DNA of 64,000 nucleotides from Gammaproteobacteria bacterium (GTDB taxonomy: Bacteria; Pseudomonadota; Gammaproteobacteria; GCA-001735895), in NCBI GenBank assembly GCA_029862005.1, contig JAOTYD010000015.1, forward strand, positions 1 to 64,000, in the 5' to 3' direction. Both the position numbers and the translations under genes were made by a program. The notes beneath the pieces were generated by a model. The model saw only the letters and a list, made by a program, of their open reading frames with translations, did no database searches and was not told the DNA's origin. Below, piece by piece: positions 8,894 through 15,903 of the stretch (the stretch's first letter is position 1; each line of letters opens with the position of its first letter).

Positions 8894-9994
8894 ATGAAAG
8901 AATCGTTGCTCAACAAACTGGAAGCACTGTGTGCCCGGCACGAAGAGATCGCCGGACTGCTGTCTGACATCGAGGTTATCAACGACCAGGACAGGTTTCG
9001 AAACCTGTCAATGGAATATGCGCAACTGGAAGACGTCGTCAAGAATTTCAACCGCTTTCAGCAGGCCCAGGCGGCGCTTGATTCGGCACGCGAGATGTTG
9101 AGCGAAGAGGACGCCGAGATCAGGGAGCTTGCCGAAGAAGAAATTGCCGAAAACACCGGGCAAATCGAGCAGCTAGAGATTGAATTACAGAAGCTGTTAT
9201 TGCCGCGGGATCCCAATGACAGCGCTAATGTCTTTCTAGAGATCCGAGCCGGCACCGGTGGTGACGAGGCCGCCATATTCGCGGGTGATTTGTTTCGCAT
9301 GTACAGCCGCTACGCCGAATCGCAGCACTGGCTGCTGGAAATACTCAACAGCAACGAAGGAGAGCACGGCGGCTACAAGGAAATTATTGCGCGCATTATT
9401 GGTAATGGCGCTTACTCGCACCTGAAGTTCGAGTCCGGCGCACACCGCGTGCAGCGCGTGCCGGAGACCGAGTCGCAGGGACGCGTGCATACCTCGGCCG
9501 CGACCGTCGCGATTATTCCGGAAAGCGAAGAGGTGCAAATGATCGAGATAAACCCGGCCGATTTGCGTATCGATACCTTCCGCGCCTCGGGTGCCGGCGG
9601 CCAGCATGTTAATAAAACCGACTCGGCGATACGGCTGACCCATATCCCGACTGGCACCGTGGTCGAATGCCAGGATGAACGTTCGCAGCACAAAAACAGG
9701 GCCCGGGCAATGTCACTATTACAGGCACGTATCTATGACACGGAAAAACAAAAGCAGGAAGCCGAGCAAGCCGCCGAACGCAAGTCACTTGTCGGCGGCG
9801 GCGATCGCTCGGAACGCATTCGTACCTATAATTTTCCGCAGGGCAGGTTAACCGATCATCGTATTAACCTTACGCTCTATAAACTCGACGAAATCATGCA
9901 GGGCAGCCTGGGGCAGGTGGTCGACCCGCTAATGCACGAGTACCAGGCCGAGCAACTCGCCAGCCTCAGCGCCGAGGACCGCGGCCTCAACTAA
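8894..9994 (+). CDS. prfA: Peptide chain release factor 1
   Basis: It reads UAA and UAG at the ribosomal A site and triggers peptidyl-tRNA hydrolysis. The 366-residue protein has the codon-recognition tripeptide PET (residues 190-192, the P-x-T of RF1) and the catalytic GGQ at 235-237 inside [11 protein letters not shown], whose glutamine is the substrate of PrmC methylation. The second conserved block [10 protein letters not shown] and [11 protein letters not shown] complete the family pattern. prmC is 434 bp downstream, an unusually wide gap that is filled by a repeat element. Confidence 0.97.
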   Translation: MKESLLNKLEALCARHEEIAGLLSDIEVINDQDRFRNLSMEYAQLEDVVKNFNRFQQAQAALDSAREMLSEEDAEIRELAEEEIAENTGQIEQLEIELQKLLLPRDPNDSANVFLEIRAGTGGDEAAIFAGDLFRMYSRYAESQHWLLEILNSNEGEHGGYKEIIARIIGNGAYSHLKFESGAHRVQRVPETESQGRVHTSAATVAIIPESEEVQMIEINPADLRIDTFRASGAGGQHVNKTDSAIRLTHIPTGTVVECQDERSQHKNRARAMSLLQARIYDTEKQKQEAEQAAERKSLVGGGDRSERIRTYNFPQGRLTDHRINLTLYKLDEIMQGSLGQVVDPLMHEYQAEQLASLSAEDRGLN

Positions 9995-10050
9995 CCCTTT
10001 TTTTCCCTTATCGAAATTATTTGAAATCGCGACAATTACTCGGAATCTGA

Positions 10051-10122
10051 ATGTTTTTGATCTCCTCAGCACCATGAGAGCAAGGCAAAAATTCCGCAAT
10101 AGCGCGAGCAATATATTAGTAA
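10051..10122 (+). repeat. Degenerate copy of the intergenic repeat unit
   Basis: It matches the left half of the palindrome at 10183-10311: the 17-bp core tgagagcaaggcaaaaa (10075-10091) is identical, 129 bp apart, and is followed in both by a near-identical segment ending agcgcgagcaata. This copy lacks a right arm. Two diverged copies in one spacer suggest a dispersed, MITE-like or REP-like family. Confidence 0.65.
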
Positions 10123-10182
10123 GTGTTTTCCAACAGTTTAAGGAGAGACTGCGATCCTTGGACTAACTCCGGAGAGCGAACG

Positions 10183-10311
10183 TTTCTGACGCCTTCAGTG
10201 TCGTGAGAGCAAGGCAAAAATTTCCCCAATAGCGCGAGCAATACACTAAAGTATGCGAGCGTTTTGGGGAAATTTTTAACGCCGCTATCGCGACACTGAA
10301 GGCGTCAGAAA
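10183..10311. repeat. Long palindromic repeat element (nested inverted repeats)
   Basis: The outer arms are a perfect 21-bp inverted repeat, 10183-10203 against 10291-10311, reading tttctgacgccttcagtgtc on the left. Nested inside, aaaaatttcccca pairs with tggggaaattttt, a further 13-bp perfect inverted repeat. Neither strand has a T-tract directly after the stem, so this is not a standard terminator. The structure suggests a non-autonomous mobile or REP-like element. Confidence 0.75.
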
Positions 10312-10428
10312 AAAAAGGCCGTCCCTGGCCACGTGATATCATCAATAGATCGGGGGAGGAGGTATTGATGTCCACAAACAACTTATAGATGATTTACAGA
10401 ATTTCCATAGTGAACAAGTTCTATTTAC

Positions 10429-11292
10429 ATGAGTGAACAAATCGACTCCGCCCTCGCATGGGCCAGGAGCTGCATTGCCACCTGCAGTGAGACTGCCCGC
10501 CTCGATGCCGAGCTTTTACTGGCCTTTTGCCTCGATAAACCACGTAGTTATCTCTATAGTCGACCGGATCAGGAACTAAGCGAATCCAGCTGGCAACAGT
10601 ACCAGGAACTGGTTCGAAAACGACTCGAGCCCACACCGATTGCTTACCTGCTCGGTAGCCGCGAGTTTTACTCGCTGGAGTTCTCTGCAAGCCCTGCCGC
10701 GCTGGTACCCAGGCCGGAGACCGAGTTACTGGTAGAGCTCGCGCTGGAGCAGATTCCCATCGAGCATCCCTGTCGTATTTGCGACCTGGGTACCGGTAGC
10801 GGAATTATCGCCATAACGCTGAAAAAACAACGCCCCCTGGCCCGGATTTACGCCACCGACGTCGATCCCGCCTGCCTGGCGCTGGCGCACGTTAATGCTG
10901 CTCGTCATGAAGTCGATATCGAGTTCATCGAGTCAGACTGGTACCGACAACTGCCGACCGGGCTGGTATTCGACCTTATTGTATCCAATCCACCCTATAT
11001 CGCGGCAAACCACCCTTTTTTGCGACAGGGTGACCTGCCCGCGGAACCTGAGCTCGCGTTAACGCCTGGTGACACCGGCCTCGAGGCCTTGCAACAAATC
11101 GTCAGCCAGGCAAAAGAACATATGGCTGTTGGCGGTTATCTGATACTGGAGCACGGCTACGACCAGCAGGTCAGCGTCGCCGGGTTGCTGACAACCCATG
11201 GCTTTGGCGAAATTCGCTGTGTTACCGATTACAATAACTTACCGCGCACCAGTATTGCCAAACGGGTTGATAATCCAAATTCCGGGGCGTAG
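10429..11292 (+). CDS. prmC: Peptide chain release factor N(5)-glutamine methyltransferase
   Basis: It methylates the GGQ glutamine of RF1 and RF2 using S-adenosylmethionine. In the 287-residue protein the SAM-binding motif I DLGTGSG is at 119-125 and the substrate-amide motif NPPY at 187-190. The N-terminal helical domain and the connecting segment VPRPETELLVELAL are typical. Position after prfA fits its substrate. The ATG at 10429 lacks a good Shine-Dalgarno but gives the family-normal N-terminus. Confidence 0.95.
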   Translation: MSEQIDSALAWARSCIATCSETARLDAELLLAFCLDKPRSYLYSRPDQELSESSWQQYQELVRKRLEPTPIAYLLGSREFYSLEFSASPAALVPRPETELLVELALEQIPIEHPCRICDLGTGSGIIAITLKKQRPLARIYATDVDPACLALAHVNAARHEVDIEFIESDWYRQLPTGLVFDLIVSNPPYIAANHPFLRQGDLPAEPELALTPGDTGLEALQQIVSQAKEHMAVGGYLILEHGYDQQVSVAGLLTTHGFGEIRCVTDYNNLPRTSIAKRVDNPNSGA

Positions 11293-11301
11293 TCTTTCGG
11301 C

Positions 11302-11685
11302 ATGGAAGACGCGGACCGCTATCGATGTCGCCGCATTTACCTCAAGCAGAGCGACGATCCAGCCTGTCAGGCCCACGCCGCATGCGAAGTACTAGTTGAT
11401 ATCGATGGTATCCTGCTGGCCTCTCCGGTCGGTGACCATGGCGCTCACATTATTTATTCACTCGACAAACTGAGTTTTGAAATTGTGATCGACCTCCTCG
11501 CTGAACTTGATTTTGAAATGGATAATTCGCTGCTTGTGACTTTGCGCAACACCATCTTCTGTTTCCTTGAAGACAATGCACGCGATAATATGCAGATCGA
11601 CGTGACCCAGTTTCAACGGGATGACAGTGAGATCGAGGAATTAATGCAACCGGATAGCAACCAGTACTGGGAAGATTACCACTAG
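11302..11685 (+). CDS. Small HMA-fold-like protein of unknown function
   Basis: A 127-residue hypothetical protein. The middle (HIIYSLDKLSFEIVIDLLAE, then LDFEMDNSLL) has the strand-helix-strand rhythm of ferredoxin/HMA-like domains but no CxxC metal site. The N-terminus carries three cysteines (C9, C22 and C28) and the C-terminus is acidic. I recall similar small proteins in other Gammaproteobacteria but no function. Its TAG stop overlaps the GTG start of the next gene, so the two are probably translationally coupled. Confidence 0.7.
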   Translation: MEDADRYRCRRIYLKQSDDPACQAHAACEVLVDIDGILLASPVGDHGAHIIYSLDKLSFEIVIDLLAELDFEMDNSLLVTLRNTIFCFLEDNARDNMQIDVTQFQRDDSEIEELMQPDSNQYWEDYH

Positions 11686-12416
11686 TGTATGCAATAACAC
11701 CGGCCGATATAGCGATCGCATTCATCCCGGTGGTCGTTACCCTGCTCATTATTTTTTACTGGTCAACCAGTATTAAAAACGCAGCCGTGGCGATCCTGCG
11801 TATGCTGCTGCAGCTCATGCTGATTGGTTACACACTGGAGTTTATCTTCCACGCCAATAATCAATGGATCATCATCGCTGTATTGAGCTTCATGCTACTC
11901 GCGGCAAGCTGGATCGCACTGGGGGCACTACCGGTTAAGCGCTCGACACTACTCGGGTGTAGCCTGACGGCGATCGCCGTGGGCGGCATCTTTAACCTCG
12001 TACTGATTAGCCAGGGCGTTCTACACGCCGAGCCCTGGTATCAGCCGGCCATATTGATCCCGCTTGCCGGAATGATTTTCTCCAATTCCATGAACAGCGT
12101 CAGCCTCGCCGGTGAACGCCTTTACAGCGAGCTGGGTCATCATAATGACTATGCGCGGGCCCGCAGCACGGCATTCCAGGCGGCGCTAATTCCGATCACG
12201 AATTCGCTGCTCGCGGTCGGGCTGGTATCGCTGCCCGGTATGATGACCGGCCAGATCCTGGCCGGTACCTCGCCGCTGATCGCGGCGCGTTACCAGATTA
12301 TCGTCATGTGCATGATTTTCAGTTCCGCCGGAATCTCTGCAGCGCTGTTCCTGTGGCTGATCCGTTCACAATGCAAGCAACAAAGCGCTGCTACCGGAGT
12401 CGATACATGTGGATAG
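11685..12416 (+). CDS. FetB/YbbM-type ABC transporter permease (UPF0014)
   Basis: A 243-residue inner-membrane protein with about seven hydrophobic segments and the UPF0014 signature (RMLLQLMLIGYTLEFIF, then PLAGMIFSNSMNSVSLAGER, and LVSLPGMMTGQILAGTSPL). The E. coli member FetB pairs with the ATPase FetA in iron export. No FetA-like ATPase lies beside it here; the upstream partner is the 127-residue protein. The start is GTG at 11685, overlapping the upstream stop. It may use a distant ATPase or have a different role. Confidence 0.85.
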   Translation: MYAITPADIAIAFIPVVVTLLIIFYWSTSIKNAAVAILRMLLQLMLIGYTLEFIFHANNQWIIIAVLSFMLLAASWIALGALPVKRSTLLGCSLTAIAVGGIFNLVLISQGVLHAEPWYQPAILIPLAGMIFSNSMNSVSLAGERLYSELGHHNDYARARSTAFQAALIPITNSLLAVGLVSLPGMMTGQILAGTSPLIAARYQIIVMCMIFSSAGISAALFLWLIRSQCKQQSAATGVDTCG

Positions 12417-13393
12417 TCATTGGCATCGTCGTTGCCATCCTGCTGGCTGGAATAGCCTACCTGGCCACCCTGGAGGGTAAGTTTAACATCAAGCGGAGCC
12501 TCGAGATCGAGGCACCTCTGGATTCGGTTTTTGCCACGATCCTGGATCTCAAATCCTGGCCGGAATGGAGCCCCTGGTTGATACACGAGCCCGAGACTAA
12601 AATCGTTTACAGCGAAAATTTTCAGTCAGAGAACGGCCATTACAGCTGGGATGGCAAGGTAGTCGGCGCGGGTAAACTGACCCACATCGAAATAAATCCC
12701 GGCGTTAGCATTAAACAGCAAATTGAGTTTTTACGCCCCTTCAAGTCGACAAACCAGGTCAACTGGGCGTTTGAAGCGAGGAATGGAAATACCCTGGTCA
12801 GCTGGGAGATGGCCGGACGGTTGCCGTTCCTGTTCCGCTTCATGACCAAAAAAATGACACCCATGATCGAGCGTGATTATGATCTCGGGCTGGCGATGCT
12901 CGGCGGATACCTGAATGCCGAAATGCCACACCCCGAGATTGAATTTATCGGTTTCGAGGACCTGGAAGCGTTCAATTACTGGGCGATTCCGTTCAATGGA
13001 AATCTGCGTCAACTTGAGGCAGCGCGCCGCTCGAGTATAGAAACGCTTCAGGACACGGGGCTCAATCAAGTTGGGCTAGCATTGACGATTTATAATCAAT
13101 TGGATCCACTGGCATCCAGTTACCAGGCCGAAATAGCCGTTCCGGTCGGCAACAGTACGCCCCTGTCGAACTACAAGCGGCACGAATTCAAGGGCGGGCA
13201 CTATTATAAAATGTCGCTGCACGGTGACCTCAGGTACTTGCCGCTCGGGTGGTACGCGCTGCACAGTCACTGCCGCATGCATAAGATAAAGCTTGATAAT
13301 TCTAGAGACGCGCTCGAAATCTATCTCGACGACGTAACAAATATAACCGACGCCAACCAGTTCACCACGGCGCTTTATATTCCGGTCAATTAA
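12407..13393 (+). CDS. Membrane-anchored SRPBCC protein with GyrI-like C-terminal domain
   Basis: A 328-residue two-domain protein. One N-terminal membrane helix (IVIGIVVAILLAGIAYLA) leads into an SRPBCC/START-like ligand-binding domain (about 25-160, with LDSVFATILDLKSWPEWSPW). The second half (about 180-328) looks like a GyrI/AraC-effector-binding domain (GGHYYKMSLHGDLRYLPLGW). The pairing suggests small-molecule binding; no enzyme motif is seen. The ATG at 12407 overlaps the end of the permease gene by 10 bp, extending the coupled trio. A longer frame to 12308 lies entirely over the permease gene. Confidence 0.8.
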   Translation: MWIVIGIVVAILLAGIAYLATLEGKFNIKRSLEIEAPLDSVFATILDLKSWPEWSPWLIHEPETKIVYSENFQSENGHYSWDGKVVGAGKLTHIEINPGVSIKQQIEFLRPFKSTNQVNWAFEARNGNTLVSWEMAGRLPFLFRFMTKKMTPMIERDYDLGLAMLGGYLNAEMPHPEIEFIGFEDLEAFNYWAIPFNGNLRQLEAARRSSIETLQDTGLNQVGLALTIYNQLDPLASSYQAEIAVPVGNSTPLSNYKRHEFKGGHYYKMSLHGDLRYLPLGWYALHSHCRMHKIKLDNSRDALEIYLDDVTNITDANQFTTALYIPVN

Positions 13394-13403
13394 AATCCCG
13401 GCC

Positions 13404-14369
13404 TCAGCTTAAAATAATGCGCCCTGCAACCTTGCGGTCTTTGAGCATCTGCAGGGCTTTCGGGAGCTCGGCAAACGGCCTAGTTTGACTGATTCTTGGC
13501 TTGATCTGCTCCGCTTCGAGCATGGCAGACAGTTGTGACCACTTAGCGGATATCCGAACGGGGTCTTTGACGCAGGTGAGCCCGAAGGAGGAGCCGACCA
13601 GGCTTTGATGCCTGACCAGAAAGTGGTTCACGCGGATGCTGGGTATTTTACCCGATGCAAATCCCAGCGAAACAACCCGACCCCCGTAGCCAAGCGCGCG
13701 CAGCGTTTCTTCAAAAAAGATTCCGCCAACGGGATCGATAATCACGTCAACGCCATCGGGCGCAATTTCTCTTAAATCTTCGTAGAGGCGCCTGGAACGG
13801 GAAGAAATAATTTGATCGGCACCACAGGCACGCGCAATTTTTTCCTTTGCATCATCTCCAACACAGGCGATGACAACCGCACCACGCTGTTTTGCCAGCT
13901 CGATGCAGGCCGTCCCGACAGCGCCTGCGGCACCACCAATCACGATGACTTCATTTGCGCTCAGCCCCGCTCGATCCAGCGCCAGTTCCGCCGAACCATA
14001 GGAAACCGGAAAAGCGGCGGCAACCTCTAGGGGAATCGATTCAGGTATGGCAGCCACCTGCGCTATCGGCGCTACCACTTTCTCGGCGTAGCCACCATGT
14101 TTCACGTAGGCAGCGGCCTTTTGGCCCAGACTAAACGCTTCACAGCCCGCGCCGAGCCGGGTGATTCTTCCGGCGACTTCCATGCCGGGGACAAAAGGGA
14201 GTTCAGGACGCACCTGGAATTGACCGGAGATCAGTAACAGGTCCGCAAAATTTATCCCGCAGGCTTTAACCGTGATTTCAACTTCATCGGGGCCACATTC
14301 GGGCTCGGGCGTAGTGCCCAGTTTCAGGTGGCTTGGTCCACCCCAGGTAACACAGTTCCAGGCACGCAT
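13404..14369 (-). CDS. NADPH:quinone reductase-like MDR oxidoreductase
   Basis: A 321-residue zinc-free medium-chain dehydrogenase/reductase. The N-terminal GroES-like domain has CGINFADLLLISGQF and PGMEVAGRITRLG; the Rossmann domain has the nucleotide loop GGAAGAVGTACIELAK. Length and order fit quinone/enoyl reductases acting on NADPH. The substrate cannot be told from sequence. It is convergent with the SRPBCC gene (10-bp gap) and is probably monocistronic. Confidence 0.88.
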   Translation of the reverse strand: MRAWNCVTWGGPSHLKLGTTPEPECGPDEVEITVKACGINFADLLLISGQFQVRPELPFVPGMEVAGRITRLGAGCEAFSLGQKAAAYVKHGGYAEKVVAPIAQVAAIPESIPLEVAAAFPVSYGSAELALDRAGLSANEVIVIGGAAGAVGTACIELAKQRGAVVIACVGDDAKEKIARACGADQIISSRSRRLYEDLREIAPDGVDVIIDPVGGIFFEETLRALGYGGRVVSLGFASGKIPSIRVNHFLVRHQSLVGSSFGLTCVKDPVRISAKWSQLSAMLEAEQIKPRISQTRPFAELPKALQMLKDRKVAGRIILS

Positions 14370-14950
14370 TATCCCCCTCCCCAGGGTTAACGGTGTTTGA
14401 CGAAACAGCAGGTCTAACAGGCCTGCTCGTGATTATTGTAACCAGTTTTCGTAAGAACCGCTGACATTCTATTCATAATTTCGAACTCGTATAAGCCTTC
14501 GTCGAGTTCCAGCTACGACGATTGCGTGGATTCTGCACGGGCAAAAGCGTTGATTTTTGGGTGGGCAAAAAAAATGGCTGGTCGAGAGACCAGCCAAAAT
14601 GTCGTAATCGACAATTATAACCAAAGGAGGACATCGTGAGAGAGGTTAGGTGTTCTTAACCTTTAACACACTTATATATATAGGAGATATTGAATAAAAA
14701 TCCAGTTAAAAATTGATAAACGGCAGTAAAAACAGTATATATGGAGGCACTTTGTCACTATATAGCTTAATTTATCTCTTTAACTATTTGATATTATAGT
14801 GTTTTATCAAAATACGACTGAATTAAAAAAATTTCACCTTTTTTTTAAAAAAACCTATTTTTTCTTCCAAACCAGTAGCTTCAAGGCAACATCTCAAAAA
14901 ATTCTTGCTGCCTACCCCGGGCAGGCGCTCTAACTCAAGGATTAAAGCCG
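14370..14950. other. AT-rich intergenic region with terminator and three short SD-led reading frames
   Basis: No long gene is seen in 581 bp. From about 14640 to 14870 the DNA is strikingly AT-rich against its surroundings. On the plus strand three Shine-Dalgarno-like sites each precede a start: AAAGGAGG with GTG at 14636 (7 codons), TAGGAG with TTG at 14690 (8 codons) and TGGAGG with TTG at 14752 (15 codons, hydrophobic, MSLYSLIYLFNYLIL, stop at 14797-14799). These may be chance purine runs, small proteins or a leader. A minus-strand terminator lies at 14567-14596. Confidence 0.5.
14567..14596 (-). terminator. Strong rho-independent terminator (minus strand)
   Basis: A perfect 9-bp stem, tggctggtc (14575-14583) with gaccagcca (14588-14596), has a 4-base loop gaga. 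On the minus strand it is followed by eight T residues (14567-14574). It would end transcripts coming from the dehydrogenase gene at 14951-15820, 355 bp away, or a short RNA made from the AT-rich region. Confidence 0.8.
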
Positions 14951-15820
14951 CTAATCCTCGCGTGTCAATCGCCGGATCAGGCTTGAGGTATCCCAACGAC
15001 CCCCGCCCATCGCCTTCACTTCCCCGTAAAAGTCGTTGACGATCCGGGTCACCGGTAATTCGGCACCATTGCGTTCGGCCTCTTCCAGGCAAATAGCAAG
15101 ATCTTTACGCATCCAGTCGACCGCAAAGCCGAATTCGAACTCGTCGTCGAGCATGGTATTGCCGCGGTTTTCCATCTGCCAGGAACCCGCCGCACCCTTG
15201 GAAATGACATCGACAACCTTGTGGCCATCGAGCCCTGCGCGCTGGGCGAAATTTAAGCCCTCGGACAGGCCCTGCACCAGGCCGGCAATACAGATCTGGT
15301 TCACCATCTTGGTGAGCTGGCCGGCGCCAACGCTGCCCATCAACTCTGCTGCGCGCGCATAACTCATGATCACCGGGCGTGCCGCATCGAAACTGCTCTG
15401 GTCACCACCGATCATAACTGTCAGCACGCCATTCTCGGCACCTGCCTGGCCGCCCGACACCGGCGCGTCGAGAAAAGGAACGGGTGATTTGCCGGCAACT
15501 TCCCGCGCGACGTTGGCCGATGCCGTGGTGTGATCGACGAGGATCGCGCTTTCCTTGCATCCTGCCAGGACACCGTCATCGCCATACACGACTGAACGCA
15601 GGTCGTCGTCATTACCGACACACATGAAGATAAAATCAGCATCCTCGGCCGCTTCACGCGGAGTCCCGGCAAAATCGCCCTGGTAGTCCCGGCACCATTG
15701 TTCGGCTTTCGCAGTCGTGCGGTTATAGACCCTGGTCTGATATCCGGCATTGGCGAGATGCCCTGCCATCGGATAACCCATGACCCCGAGACCGATGAAT
15801 GCAACCTGTTGTTTGCTCAT
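14951..15820 (-). CDS. 3-hydroxyisobutyrate dehydrogenase-family oxidoreductase
   Basis: A 289-residue beta-hydroxyacid dehydrogenase (MmsB/GarR/GlyR family) that reduces or oxidises small hydroxyacids with NAD(P). The Rossmann loop GLGVMGYPMAGHLANAGY is at residues 11-28, the substrate-binding block DAPVSGGQAGAENG is near 117-130, and the catalytic lysine lies in LTKMVNQ (about 170). The start has GGAGAG upstream. A role in valine breakdown with the mmsA gene at 49123 is possible but the two are 33 kb apart; tartronate or succinic semialdehyde reductase activity is equally possible. Confidence 0.88.
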   Translation of the reverse strand: MSKQQVAFIGLGVMGYPMAGHLANAGYQTRVYNRTTAKAEQWCRDYQGDFAGTPREAAEDADFIFMCVGNDDDLRSVVYGDDGVLAGCKESAILVDHTTASANVAREVAGKSPVPFLDAPVSGGQAGAENGVLTVMIGGDQSSFDAARPVIMSYARAAELMGSVGAGQLTKMVNQICIAGLVQGLSEGLNFAQRAGLDGHKVVDVISKGAAGSWQMENRGNTMLDDEFEFGFAVDWMRKDLAICLEEAERNGAELPVTRIVNDFYGEVKAMGGGRWDTSSLIRRLTRED

Positions 15821-15903
15821 AAAGCTCTCCTTAATTCTATATCTATTATTTATGCTGCGGCGATTCTACACGAGCGTGGGCACGGATGCCGTACTTCGGT
15901 TAC

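Larger units (their letters stand above)
9995..10428. other. Gene-free spacer between prfA and prmC, filled by repeat copies
   Basis: This 434-bp stretch separates two genes that usually abut. It contains two related repeat units (about 10051-10122 and 10181-10251) and a long inverted repeat (10183-10311), described separately. No coding frame is credible. The prmC start at 10429 has no obvious Shine-Dalgarno. Confidence 0.7.

Noticed and set aside
10183..10311. Reading the palindrome as a rho-independent terminator for prfA
   Set aside because: The stem is far longer than needed, has a 87-nt centre and no T-tract on the plus strand (it is followed by A residues).
12308..12406. Longer start for the SRPBCC/GyrI protein
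   Set aside because: The extra 33 codons lie entirely over the permease gene in another frame and would put a polar tail before the membrane anchor.
14823..15092. 89-codon minus-strand frame with a Lys/Phe-rich end
   Set aside because: It overlaps the 3' end of the dehydrogenase gene in another frame; its tail is only translated poly-A/T sequence.
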